A DNA stretch of 12,377 nucleotides from JAGPIS01 sp964635545 (GTDB lineage Bacteria; Bacteroidota; Bacteroidia; Bacteroidales; Marinilabiliaceae): positions 1 through 12,377 of the forward strand of contig CAZWOA010000084.1 of NCBI GenBank assembly GCA_964635545.1, read 5' to 3'. Below are positions 6,701 through 12,377 of the stretch, piece after piece. The notes beneath the pieces are model-generated. The model was not told where the DNA came from and searched no databases. It saw nothing but the letters and a program-made list of their open reading frames with translations. The position numbers and the translations under genes are program-made. Every line of letters begins with the position of its first letter. Positions within the stretch are counted from its first letter, which is position 1.

Positions 6701-9652
6701 GGATTGCTAACCATCTCTTTCGACAATGGCAATATTCAATATAAAACAGTTGACCTGAACGGTTCCCAAAAGAGAATCACCATCCCGGTTGTAAACCCCA
6801 AATGTGAAAAGGTAAGGGTCAGCCTGATGATTATCAGCAACAACCGAAGCTACTCAGCCAGCGATGATTTTGTAGTTGAACATCCCGAACGGACACTCAC
6901 GCCCGCACTAAAAACATGGCGCAACAAAACATTACCCGGAAGCAGCGAAGAGTGGATTATGGAGATAACACGCAACGGCAAACCAGCCTCAAACAGTGAG
7001 ATTGTTGCAACACTCTACGACTCTTCACTCGACATGTTTGCTGCAAACAACTGGTACTTTAGTGCATTTGGCATCTGGTTCAATCCAGCATCATGGAATA
7101 TCCAGAGTTTAGGCACACAATACCCAAGCACCCACAACAACCTTAACATCGACTATAAGGAGTGTAAAACAACCAACTACCCGACTCTGAACTGGTTCGG
7201 GTATTATATAAACAGTGATGGCCCAATAATGTACTCAATGGGGGCGGGCATGCGAAAAGCTGTAAGAATAAGAGGATCATCTACAGTTGCCAGCATGGCA
7301 CTTTTAGAAGTAGTAGATGAGGAAAGTAACGAAATAATTACAACAAGAAACGGCACATCAACACCTGACGCTCCTGTTCAACCGGATTTCATAAGAAGCG
7401 ATTTCTCCGAAACGGCTTTCTTCTATCCCGATTTGAAAACTGATGAGAAAGGCGAGTCGAAGATTAAATTTACACTTCCGGATAATGTTACCACCTATAA
7501 GTTTATGGCACTGGCCCACACTGGAGATGGCGCATGGGGTAAGATTACTGAGAAACTAACTGTTCAAAAGGAGTTAATGGTACAGCCCAATATGCCGGCA
7601 TTTCTACGAGAGGGTGATATTATAACCATCACAGCCAATATGGTTTCGCTAAGTGACGAGACGATGGATGGAAGCTGCTCAATAGATATAAGTGATATCT
7701 ACACCAATCAGCCACTAAAGATAGTTGACGGCTCAACAACCGAAAGTTTAACACTGCAACCAAAATCATCAGAAGCGAAAAGCTGGACAATAAAAGTCCC
7801 GGAGGGCAAGGATGCCATTAAAGTGACCATATCGGCAACGGCGGGCAACCACACCGACGGCGAAGAGTACATAGTGCCCATTTTACCGCGTAAGGTTGCT
7901 GTGTATGAGTCGGAGTCGTTCGTGCTTTATGAGGAGGGAACACATAAAGTGACATTCCCGGGCTTCAAACCGCGCAAAGGAGAGCAGAAGCTGGAGTTTG
8001 GCTACACCACTGCCACAGCCACCGAAGCACTTAAGGCACTTCCACTATTGATGGATGCCAACTATGATGCTTCCGACCTGGTATTCAACCGTTTCTTCGG
8101 ATATGCTGTGGGGGCACGCTTGGCACGCGAAGCCGAAATAACATCGTTACTGCAAAGTTGGAAAGCTAATGCCGCCAATGATTTGGAATCGCCACTTCTG
8201 AAGGACGACCACCTTAAATCGATTACCATTAATGAAACGCCATGGCTATCGGCTGCAAATAACGAAAGTGCAGCACGTAGGCGATTGGTTGGACTTCTCG
8301 ACAAAAGTGCAACAGCCAACACCATGAATCATCAGTTGGCAAAACTTGCAGACATGCAGAATGCCGACGGCTCATTCCCCTGGTTTGCAGGCATGTATCC
8401 GTCACGATATATGACACAGCACATAACAGCAGCATTCGGATGGCTTTTCTCTATCGACGGTGATTTAAAGAATCAGGAGACAACAAAAATGATAGTGTCT
8501 AAAAGCTGCGAATATCTACAAAAAGAGTTATCTGAAGACCTTGCCAACTGGAAAAAGAACCAACCAGGCATGAAAATAACGGGCTACAACACAATTCAAC
8601 TTCTTTATGCGTTGAGTTTCCACAAAGAGCTGAAAGAGATAAAAGATGCAGCGCCATTTATCGAAAACATCCGAAAGGAATGGACATCATACTCAGTACA
8701 TGGACAGGCTGTTATTGCATTAATACTTGAGCGTTACGGTTATCATAAAGATGCAGTGCAGATAGTGGAGTCGTTGAAAGAGAACCTTGTTCGCCCTGGA
8801 AGTCATCTGGCCTACAACAAAGAGCAGGGACTATTCTGGTACAGCAGCATTCACGAAACGCAGGTGGTTATCCTCAACGCAATAGCCGAAGTAACACCCG
8901 GTGATGGCGACATAAAAGCCATTCGCAACTGGCTGATAACCCAGAAGCGCACCCAGGCATGGCGCACATCAAGAACTACATCAATGGCTGTTTATGCCAT
9001 TTTAAGCACTTCGGAAATAGTGAAAACCGATGCCGACGTGGTAAAAATTGGAAAGCAGAGTGAAAAGACAACCATTGAAAAACCTTATGTAAGTTTCAGC
9101 TGGAGCGACAAAGAGGTTACAAAATCGGCAGGGGAAGCCACAATAGTGAAAAAAGGCGACGGACCATCTTTCGGGTCGTGGAATTTCCTCTACTTTGAAG
9201 ATAACGACAAAGTAGAGGCTCACTCAGGCAGCGAACTCTCAATAAAAAGAGACATGTACCTGGTAACCAACACCGCCGCAGGCGATAAATTAACTTCTGT
9301 TGACGCGACCACACTTCGACCTGGCGACAGGATTAGGGTGAGACTTACCATAACGGCTCAAAACAGGATGGAGTTTATCCACATCAACGACCAGCGATCG
9401 GCAGGTACTGAATTAGTGGAGCAAACATCGGGCTACCGTTACAGTCGCAGATTGGGCTACTACCAAAGTATGCACGACGCCTCGGCCGACTTCTTTATGG
9501 ATGTTATGCCAAAAGGCACCTACACCATCGAGTATGACCTGTATGTGGTACGCGCAGGCTCGATGAGTCACGGCTTTGCTATGATAGAGAACTTCTATGC
9601 TCCCGAAATGAAAGCACACACAGAAGGCGTATCGCTGAAAGTGGTGAAATAA
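3785..9652 (+). CDS. Alpha-2-macroglobulin family protein lacking the thioester
   Basis: A 1955-residue exported protein of the bacterial alpha-2-macroglobulin family, which traps proteases or protects the envelope. A Sec signal (MRYKQILLLLAITLSVGVFTA) has no lipobox, so the product is probably periplasmic. About 370 helical residues follow, then macroglobulin beta domains; a CNA-B-like one sits near 500-570. The MG2 signature FTDRKIYRPGQTVHFKA begins near 588. The bait-like segment is about 1160-1205, and the A2M domain (YPDLKTDEKG, FTLPDNVTTYKFMA) about 1205-1295. An alpha-helical thioester-type domain (about 1410-1720) keeps the QNADGSFPWFAG motif, and a C-terminal MG10-like domain covers about 1830-1955. 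Where thioester members read Y-x-C-x-E-Q, this one has NYDASDLVFNRFF, with Ala1429 and Leu1432 in place of Cys and Gln. The reading frame is intact with no sign of decay. There is no adjacent penicillin-binding protein 1C gene, unlike some proteobacterial homologues. Family certain; role inferred. Confidence 0.93.
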   Translation: MRYKQILLLLAITLSVGVFTAQKRNIKSPSAMTNTELWKKTDSLAQKSLPLQAQPLLDELKSRAYQEKNSAEAVKVLMYSFKLNERRTEDALKTYIGNLEKETKTAWEPYKQIAHSMLGEMYQMYYSSNRYRLMDTAGNEDENSGEWSHQYVITKIRYHYRASTSNTKLLQSTGIESIKPILTESKLSNIIRPTLYDFLSNRAIDALQNSEYNVLKPENQYIPDDENLWKSAAEFIKLNIEATDDVLNPQLEALKTYQELLKFRLSDIKNSAALIDADLNRLKTLQRFFVGENKDSLYWDALSRLSKSTTDDDMVARLLVEKASFLTNLNQEAITGIGKNHPTAKALKLLDECIKKHPNSESACIAHNMRNAILEKELTAESETAVSPNKPIPFKINYRNTTTAYLHIVKVNKEQFEKYSNRNDKLTNFLVEQKPIRSTKITLPDFFDYQIHSAHYEDKPLETGHYFIIFSLTPEIKLTNNILSINKLQTTTLSSQDIREKQNLLKVKVTDRITGETIENAEVTLTYTIKRSDKKLILNTDSEGEALFEVDKETRNYCYTVKKGNDLLIINNQWGYYYDNTPKYGTKTLFFTDRKIYRPGQTVHFKAITIKGIKENWETVENQPTTVILRDKNGKEQGKLNLRTNEYGSVWGSFVIPQGSINGNWYLSNDNGSVNISVEEYKRPRFEVDFKSFTDIIIIGDTAIVKGEARAYAGNKVAGAKVSYTVKYNEQTYWRLWRTKEHLITHGETTTDDKGNFEIPFVASPVGKKQNLYKNPVFEVHAIVTDLTGETHELSTSISANNSGVSFNISGIENYINTQPVKFEYEALNSNGQPVKWNSKIRVISQKRTEKFTSELYWTKPDTIITLTDNFGLNNNQNWTDDRVVLERDVTTSESKFININEPGKLEAGYYRIEMSGLDKNNKPIKQEQYFTVIEGVSTETHHTAKPAFVKITEASDKEVSFIAASAINNAKGLLTISFDNGNIQYKTVDLNGSQKRITIPVVNPKCEKVRVSLMIISNNRSYSASDDFVVEHPERTLTPALKTWRNKTLPGSSEEWIMEITRNGKPASNSEIVATLYDSSLDMFAANNWYFSAFGIWFNPASWNIQSLGTQYPSTHNNLNIDYKECKTTNYPTLNWFGYYINSDGPIMYSMGAGMRKAVRIRGSSTVASMALLEVVDEESNEIITTRNGTSTPDAPVQPDFIRSDFSETAFFYPDLKTDEKGESKIKFTLPDNVTTYKFMALAHTGDGAWGKITEKLTVQKELMVQPNMPAFLREGDIITITANMVSLSDETMDGSCSIDISDIYTNQPLKIVDGSTTESLTLQPKSSEAKSWTIKVPEGKDAIKVTISATAGNHTDGEEYIVPILPRKVAVYESESFVLYEEGTHKVTFPGFKPRKGEQKLEFGYTTATATEALKALPLLMDANYDASDLVFNRFFGYAVGARLAREAEITSLLQSWKANAANDLESPLLKDDHLKSITINETPWLSAANNESAARRRLVGLLDKSATANTMNHQLAKLADMQNADGSFPWFAGMYPSRYMTQHITAAFGWLFSIDGDLKNQETTKMIVSKSCEYLQKELSEDLANWKKNQPGMKITGYNTIQLLYALSFHKELKEIKDAAPFIENIRKEWTSYSVHGQAVIALILERYGYHKDAVQIVESLKENLVRPGSHLAYNKEQGLFWYSSIHETQVVILNAIAEVTPGDGDIKAIRNWLITQKRTQAWRTSRTTSMAVYAILSTSEIVKTDADVVKIGKQSEKTTIEKPYVSFSWSDKEVTKSAGEATIVKKGDGPSFGSWNFLYFEDNDKVEAHSGSELSIKRDMYLVTNTAAGDKLTSVDATTLRPGDRIRVRLTITAQNRMEFIHINDQRSAGTELVEQTSGYRYSRRLGYYQSMHDASADFFMDVMPKGTYTIEYDLYVVRAGSMSHGFAMIENFYAPEMKAHTEGVSLKVVK

Positions 9653-9852
9653 GCGGAGAGAAAGGCATAAGGCAAAAAAATAATTAAGTCCTATATAATG
9701 ATAAAACACACACTATTAAGAATATAGAAAAAACAGAGAAGAATTGCATATATGTTATACAACACAACACAATTATTTACAAAAATAAACATTAGTTTTG
9801 CAATAATTATGGTGTTTTTCTTCTTTATAAGTTAGGTTAATAATGGTGAAAG

Positions 9853-9890
9853 ATCAGGTTGCGGAAACGTCCGTCAACCTGATTTTTTTT
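9853..9890 (+). terminator. Strong Rho-independent terminator
   Basis: ATCAGGTTG then CGGA (9853-9865) pair with TCCG then CAACCTGAT (9870-9883) around an AACG tetraloop, with one bulged T at 9874. A run of eight Ts (9883-9890) follows directly. The T-run is on the forward strand, so it ends a forward transcript: either the macroglobulin mRNA with a 200-base 3' untranslated region, or a small RNA in that gap. Confidence 0.9.
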
Positions 9891-10056
9891 ATTTTACAAC
9901 TACTAATCCATCCTTAGTTTAGAAAAATTTTTCTGTGCTTAATTAAGTTTTGCATTAATATTTTTTATCCACATCATATATTTCAGCGGAGCTAATGACA
10001 ATTAACGTTGCTGTTATTTAATTTAGCAAATTGACTGTCCTTTAAATGCTGAGAGG

Positions 10057-10093
10057 CTTTGGATTGGTGCGTCAAAGCAGCACCAATCCCAAA
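10057..10093. repeat. Perfect 10-bp inverted repeat (hairpin) without T-run
   Basis: GGATTGGTGC (10061-10070) and GCACCAATCC (10080-10089) form a perfect 10-bp stem with a 9-base loop, extended by TTT/AAA pairs across one bulged C. No T-run follows on either strand, so it is not a simple terminator. It could belong to a structured RNA or to a repeat element that includes the next feature. Confidence 0.6.
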
Positions 10094-10113
10094 CCCTAAA
10101 CCACTATGGCTAA

Positions 10114-10145
10114 GGTCATTCCGAACGAAGGGAGATATCTTCTCT
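10114..10145 (+). repeat. Probable dispersed-repeat copy (GTCATTCCGAACGAAG type)
   Basis: GGTCATTCCGAACGAAGGGA followed by GATATCTTCTC closely resembles the GTCATTCCGAACGAAG-GGAATCT sequence found as an interspersed intergenic repeat in many bacterial genomes, including Bacteroidetes. Only one copy is visible here, so this rests on remembered pattern similarity, not on repetition within the window. Confidence 0.45.
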
Positions 10146-10163
10146 TGTAAGTAAAACTATTAC

Positions 10164-10194
10164 TACCAATAACATATTTACCCTGCTATTGGTA
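10164..10194 (-). terminator. Inverted repeat downstream of the reductase gene, possible weak terminator
   Basis: TACCAATA (10164-10171) and TATTGGTA (10187-10194) form an 8-bp stem with a 15-base loop, about 30 bases past the reductase stop codon. On the reverse strand it is followed by GTAATAGTTTT. The stem is AT-rich and the T-run is offset, so termination is only a suggestion. Confidence 0.35.
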
Positions 10195-10222
10195 ACACAG
10201 TGAGAGATATAGATAATACAAC

Positions 10223-10681
10223 TTAAATGCGATATATCAGCGATACTATTTTCTCCAGCCCCACCCTATCGTCATCATCAAAATTGGAGAATTCGCGACT
10301 ATCCACATCCAGCACGCCAACCACATCACCGGCATTATTTAACACAGGCACCACAATCTCTGAGTTGCTGAGCGACGAACAGGCAATATGGCCGGGAAAA
10401 TCATGCACATCATCAACCACCACACTCTCTTTTCTGTTTACGCCGGCCCAGCATACTCCGGTATCCTTCTTAAGCCTAAGGCAAGCAAGTGGTCCTTGGT
10501 AAGGACCAACCATAAGTTCGCCACCCTCGAGCAGATAGAAACCTGTCCAGAAGAAACCACTCATCTTGTGGTGAAGTACGGCAGCAATAGTTGCCATGCG
10601 CGAAATAACCGACGGTTTATCGGCAGTCAACTCCAATATCTGATCGTAAAGACGGTTGTATTTTTCAAGTTTTTTGTTCAT
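10223..10681 (-). CDS. msrC: Free methionine-(R)-sulfoxide reductase (GAF domain)
   Basis: A cytosolic enzyme that reduces free L-methionine-(R)-sulfoxide to methionine and so repairs oxidised methionine. The 152-residue chain is one GAF domain with the family's signature blocks: GFFWTGFYLL, GPYQGPLACLRL, TGVCWAGV, DVHDFPGHIACSSLSNSEIVVP and GVLDVDS. The three cysteines of the catalytic and resolving set are all present, in LACLR, GVCW and HIACSS. The closest known model is E. coli MsrC (YebR). The chosen start, MNKKLEKYNRLYDQI, matches the usual N-terminus. An ATG 7 codons upstream, at 10702, lies inside a -7 box and is rejected. The gene is divergent from the restriction-modification gene with an 80-base gap. 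Confidence 0.93.
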   Translation of the reverse strand: MNKKLEKYNRLYDQILELTADKPSVISRMATIAAVLHHKMSGFFWTGFYLLEGGELMVGPYQGPLACLRLKKDTGVCWAGVNRKESVVVDDVHDFPGHIACSSLSNSEIVVPVLNNAGDVVGVLDVDSREFSNFDDDDRVGLEKIVSLIYRI

Positions 10682-10699
10682 AACCGAATGTTTAAACAT

Positions 10700-10707
10700 C
10701 AAAAATA
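10700..10707 (-). promoter_or_regulatory. Bacteroidetes -7 box for the reductase gene
   Basis: The reverse strand reads TATTTTTG, an exact TAnnTTTG, 19 bases before the ATG at 10681. This implies a very short leader. No clear -33 TTTG lies at the usual spacing, so the promoter call depends on the -7 box and its position. Confidence 0.5.
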
Positions 10708-10727
10708 GAAAATAAACATTTTAAAAC

Positions 10728-10735
10728 TAACTTTG
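10728..10735 (+). promoter_or_regulatory. Bacteroidetes -7 box for the restriction-modification gene
   Basis: TAACTTTG is an exact TAnnTTTG, 26 bases before the ATG at 10762, which fits a leader of about 20 bases. The -33 region is AT-rich with no clear TTTG. It lies back to back with the reductase -7 box, 20 bases away, so the two promoters share upstream DNA. Confidence 0.55.
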
Positions 10736-10761
10736 TATTCTGAATTTTGAGAATAAACTAA

Positions 10762-12377
10762 ATGACTATAGACCAATACATCAGCAATATAAATCAACGT
10801 TATAAACAAGGCAACGCAACCGAGCATACCTTTCGTGGCGATTTGCAGCAACTTTTAGAGAGTTTGGTGTCTGAAATCAGAGCTACCAACGAACCCAAAA
10901 GACAATCTTGCGGAGCTCCTGATTATATCTTGACTAAAAAAGGAATTCCTGTTGGATTTATCGAAGCCAAAGACATTGGCGATAAAGACCTTGAAGGCAC
11001 TAAGAAAACGGGAAACAAAGAACAGTTTGACCGCTATAAAGCATCGCTTAATAACTTAATCTTTACTGATTATCTTGAATTCCATTTATACATTGACGGC
11101 GTTTTTATAACCAAGATTGCTATTGCTGAGCTTCAAAACGAAACCATAGTTCCGTTACCTAATAATTTTTTAGCGTTTACAAATCTCATCAAAGATTTTT
11201 GTTCACACATTGGGCAAACCATAAAAAGCCCGAAACAACTTGCGGAGATGATGGCAGGCAAAGCCCGACTTCTTTCTGATGTTATTGGCAAAGCCTTGAC
11301 CAGTGATGAAATCAATTACGAAGACAGTACGCTAAAAGACCAAATGGAGGCTTTCAGGCAAATTCTTATTCACGACATTACGCCACAAGGATTTGCCGAC
11401 GTTTACGCCCAAACAATTGCTTACGGAATGTTTGCCGCCCGTCTGCACGACCCAAGTTTGCCCACTTTTAGCCGACAAGAAGCCGCCGAACTCATTCCTA
11501 AATCCAATCCTTTTTTGCGCAAACTCTTTGGATACATTGCCGGTCCAGACATTGACGACCGCATCAAATGGATAGTAGATAGCTTGGTTGATATTTTCTT
11601 GCATTGCAACGTAGCCGAAATTTTGAAAAACTATGGAAAAACAACCAAAATGGAAGACCCGATTATCCATTTTTACGAAACTTTCCTAAGCGAATACGAC
11701 CCAAAACTGCGTAAAGCCCGTGGTGTTTGGTACACTCCTGCACCTGTTGTAAATTTCATTGTGCGTGCCGTTGATGATATTTTAAAAACCGACTTTGATT
11801 TACCGCAAGGACTTGCCGACACCAGCAAGACTAAAATAAAAGTAACTACCCAAACTTTTGACAAACGAAAACAAGCCTACACCGAAGTAGAACAAGAAGT
11901 ACACAGAGTACAAATTCTAGACCCTGCTACAGGCACGGGAACATTCCTTGCCGAAGTGGTAAAGCACATTCACAAAAAATTTGAAGGACAACAAGGAATT
12001 TGGAGCAACTATGTAGAAACACATTTATTGCCACGTCTTAATGGTTTTGAATTGCTAATGGCAAGTTATGCAATGGCGCATTTACAGTTGGATTTATTAT
12101 TGAAAGAAACTGGTTACACTTCGACAAACTCAGTGACCACAAACCAGCGTTTGCGAGTTTACTTGACCAACAGTTTGGAAGAAAGCCACCCAGATACCGG
12201 AACTTTATTAGCAGGTTGGTTAAGCTCCGAAGCCAACGAAGCTAACCACATTAAACGAGATACGCCGGTGATGTGCATTATCGGAAATCCACCTTATAGT
12301 GGCGAAAGTGCCAACAAAGGCGAATGGATTATGAAGCTAATGGAAGATTACAAAAAAGAACCGGGTGGAAAAGAAAA
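10762..12377 (+). CDS. Type IIG/ISP-like restriction-modification enzyme, N-terminal part
   Basis: An open frame from ATG 10762 to the window edge gives 538 residues with no stop. It starts MTIDQYISNINQRYKQGN. Residues 53-70 form a PD-(D/E)xK nuclease motif: Pro53-Asp54, then Glu68-Ala-Lys70 within GFIEAK. A helical linker (about 150-330) leads into an N6-adenine methyltransferase: RKARGVWYTP (motif X region), DPATGTGTF at 387-395 (motif I, S-adenosylmethionine binding) and NPPY at 509-512 (motif IV, catalytic). Nuclease and methylase therefore sit on one chain. No helicase motifs lie between them, unlike classic type ISP enzymes such as LlaGI, so a type IIG-like architecture fits better. The target-recognition part would lie beyond the window. 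No Shine-Dalgarno site is seen; a -7 box at 10728 supports the start. The gene cuts DNA at unmethylated sites and protects its own. Such genes often move horizontally, but no flanking mobile element is visible. Confidence 0.88.
   Translation, partial: MTIDQYISNINQRYKQGNATEHTFRGDLQQLLESLVSEIRATNEPKRQSCGAPDYILTKKGIPVGFIEAKDIGDKDLEGTKKTGNKEQFDRYKASLNNLIFTDYLEFHLYIDGVFITKIAIAELQNETIVPLPNNFLAFTNLIKDFCSHIGQTIKSPKQLAEMMAGKARLLSDVIGKALTSDEINYEDSTLKDQMEAFRQILIHDITPQGFADVYAQTIAYGMFAARLHDPSLPTFSRQEAAELIPKSNPFLRKLFGYIAGPDIDDRIKWIVDSLVDIFLHCNVAEILKNYGKTTKMEDPIIHFYETFLSEYDPKLRKARGVWYTPAPVVNFIVRAVDDILKTDFDLPQGLADTSKTKIKVTTQTFDKRKQAYTEVEQEVHRVQILDPATGTGTFLAEVVKHIHKKFEGQQGIWSNYVETHLLPRLNGFELLMASYAMAHLQLDLLLKETGYTSTNSVTTNQRLRVYLTNSLEESHPDTGTLLAGWLSSEANEANHIKRDTPVMCIIGNPPYSGESANKGEWIMKLMEDYKKEPGGKE

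Larger units (their letters stand above)
9653..10222. other. Non-coding region between the macroglobulin and methionine sulfoxide reductase genes
   Basis: About 570 bases without a credible coding region; the longest starts found give only a handful of codons. From left to right it holds 200 AT-rich bases, a strong forward terminator (9853-9890), AT-rich spacer, a 10-bp hairpin (10061-10089), a probable dispersed-repeat copy (10114-10145) and an 8-bp inverted repeat (10164-10194). The sequence AGTTTTGCAATAAT (9794-9807) recurs as AGTTTTGCATTAAT (9945-9958). Both contain a TTTG that could be a -33 element, but neither has a clear -7 box. Confidence 0.6.

Noticed and set aside
10048..10145. TPP riboswitch suggested by CTGAGAGG at 10049-10056
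   Set aside because: The second conserved block (ACCTGAtctGGATAATGCC-like) is absent, and no thiamine gene lies downstream on this strand.
10227..10708. Forward-strand open frames opposite the reductase gene
   Set aside because: The reverse strand encodes all conserved blocks of the reductase across the same interval; the forward frames are shadows.
11332..11864. Reverse-strand open frames opposite the restriction-modification gene
   Set aside because: They are antisense to a continuous 538-codon frame with nuclease and methylase motifs, and their translations match nothing.
1..12377. CRISPR array, tRNA, rRNA or insertion sequence
   Set aside because: No direct repeats with regular spacers, no cloverleaf or rRNA-like segment, and no transposase or terminal inverted repeats were found on either strand by reading.

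Overview
The window looks like chromosomal DNA of a Bacteroidetes bacterium, most likely a Bacteroidales member. The reasons are the family content (a very large secreted alpha-2-macroglobulin-like protein, a short-block lipoprotein signal and a Bacteroidales-type TPR protein), the near absence of Shine-Dalgarno sites, and three exact matches to the Bacteroidetes -7 promoter box TAnnTTTG just upstream of chosen starts. Base composition is AT-rich, most strongly in the first 900 bases. Both window ends cut through genes, and the left end lies inside a pentanucleotide repeat, so it may be a contig edge.

Layout. (1) 1-847: a 5'-truncated SGNH/sialate-O-acetylesterase-like lipoprotein. Its frame runs upstream through a (ATACA)n tract, which makes it a strong candidate for phase variation. 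(2) 923-2128: an ATP-grasp-like protein of unknown substrate, forward strand. (3) 2190-3445, reverse strand: a secreted TPR protein followed by a 64-residue Cse60-like protein. They converge on the ATP-grasp gene, with a hairpin between. (4) 3785-9652: a 1955-residue exported alpha-2-macroglobulin-family protein in which the thioester Cys-x-x-Gln is replaced by Ala-x-x-Leu. (5) 9653-10222: a 570-base non-coding stretch with a clear intrinsic terminator, two further hairpins and a probable dispersed-repeat copy. (6) 10223-10681, reverse: free methionine-(R)-sulfoxide reductase with all three expected cysteines. (7) 10762 to the window end: the N-terminal 538 residues of a single-chain restriction-modification enzyme, with a PD-ExK nuclease followed by an adenine methylase.

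How the genes relate. The TPR protein and the macroglobulin are divergent from a shared 300-base region, and both carry export signals, so they may serve the same envelope function; this is inference. The reductase and the restriction-modification gene are also divergent, each with its own -7 box in an 80-base gap. No obvious multi-gene novel system is present. The most interesting points are the repeat-controlled lipoprotein reading frame and the loss of the thioester in an otherwise intact macroglobulin.
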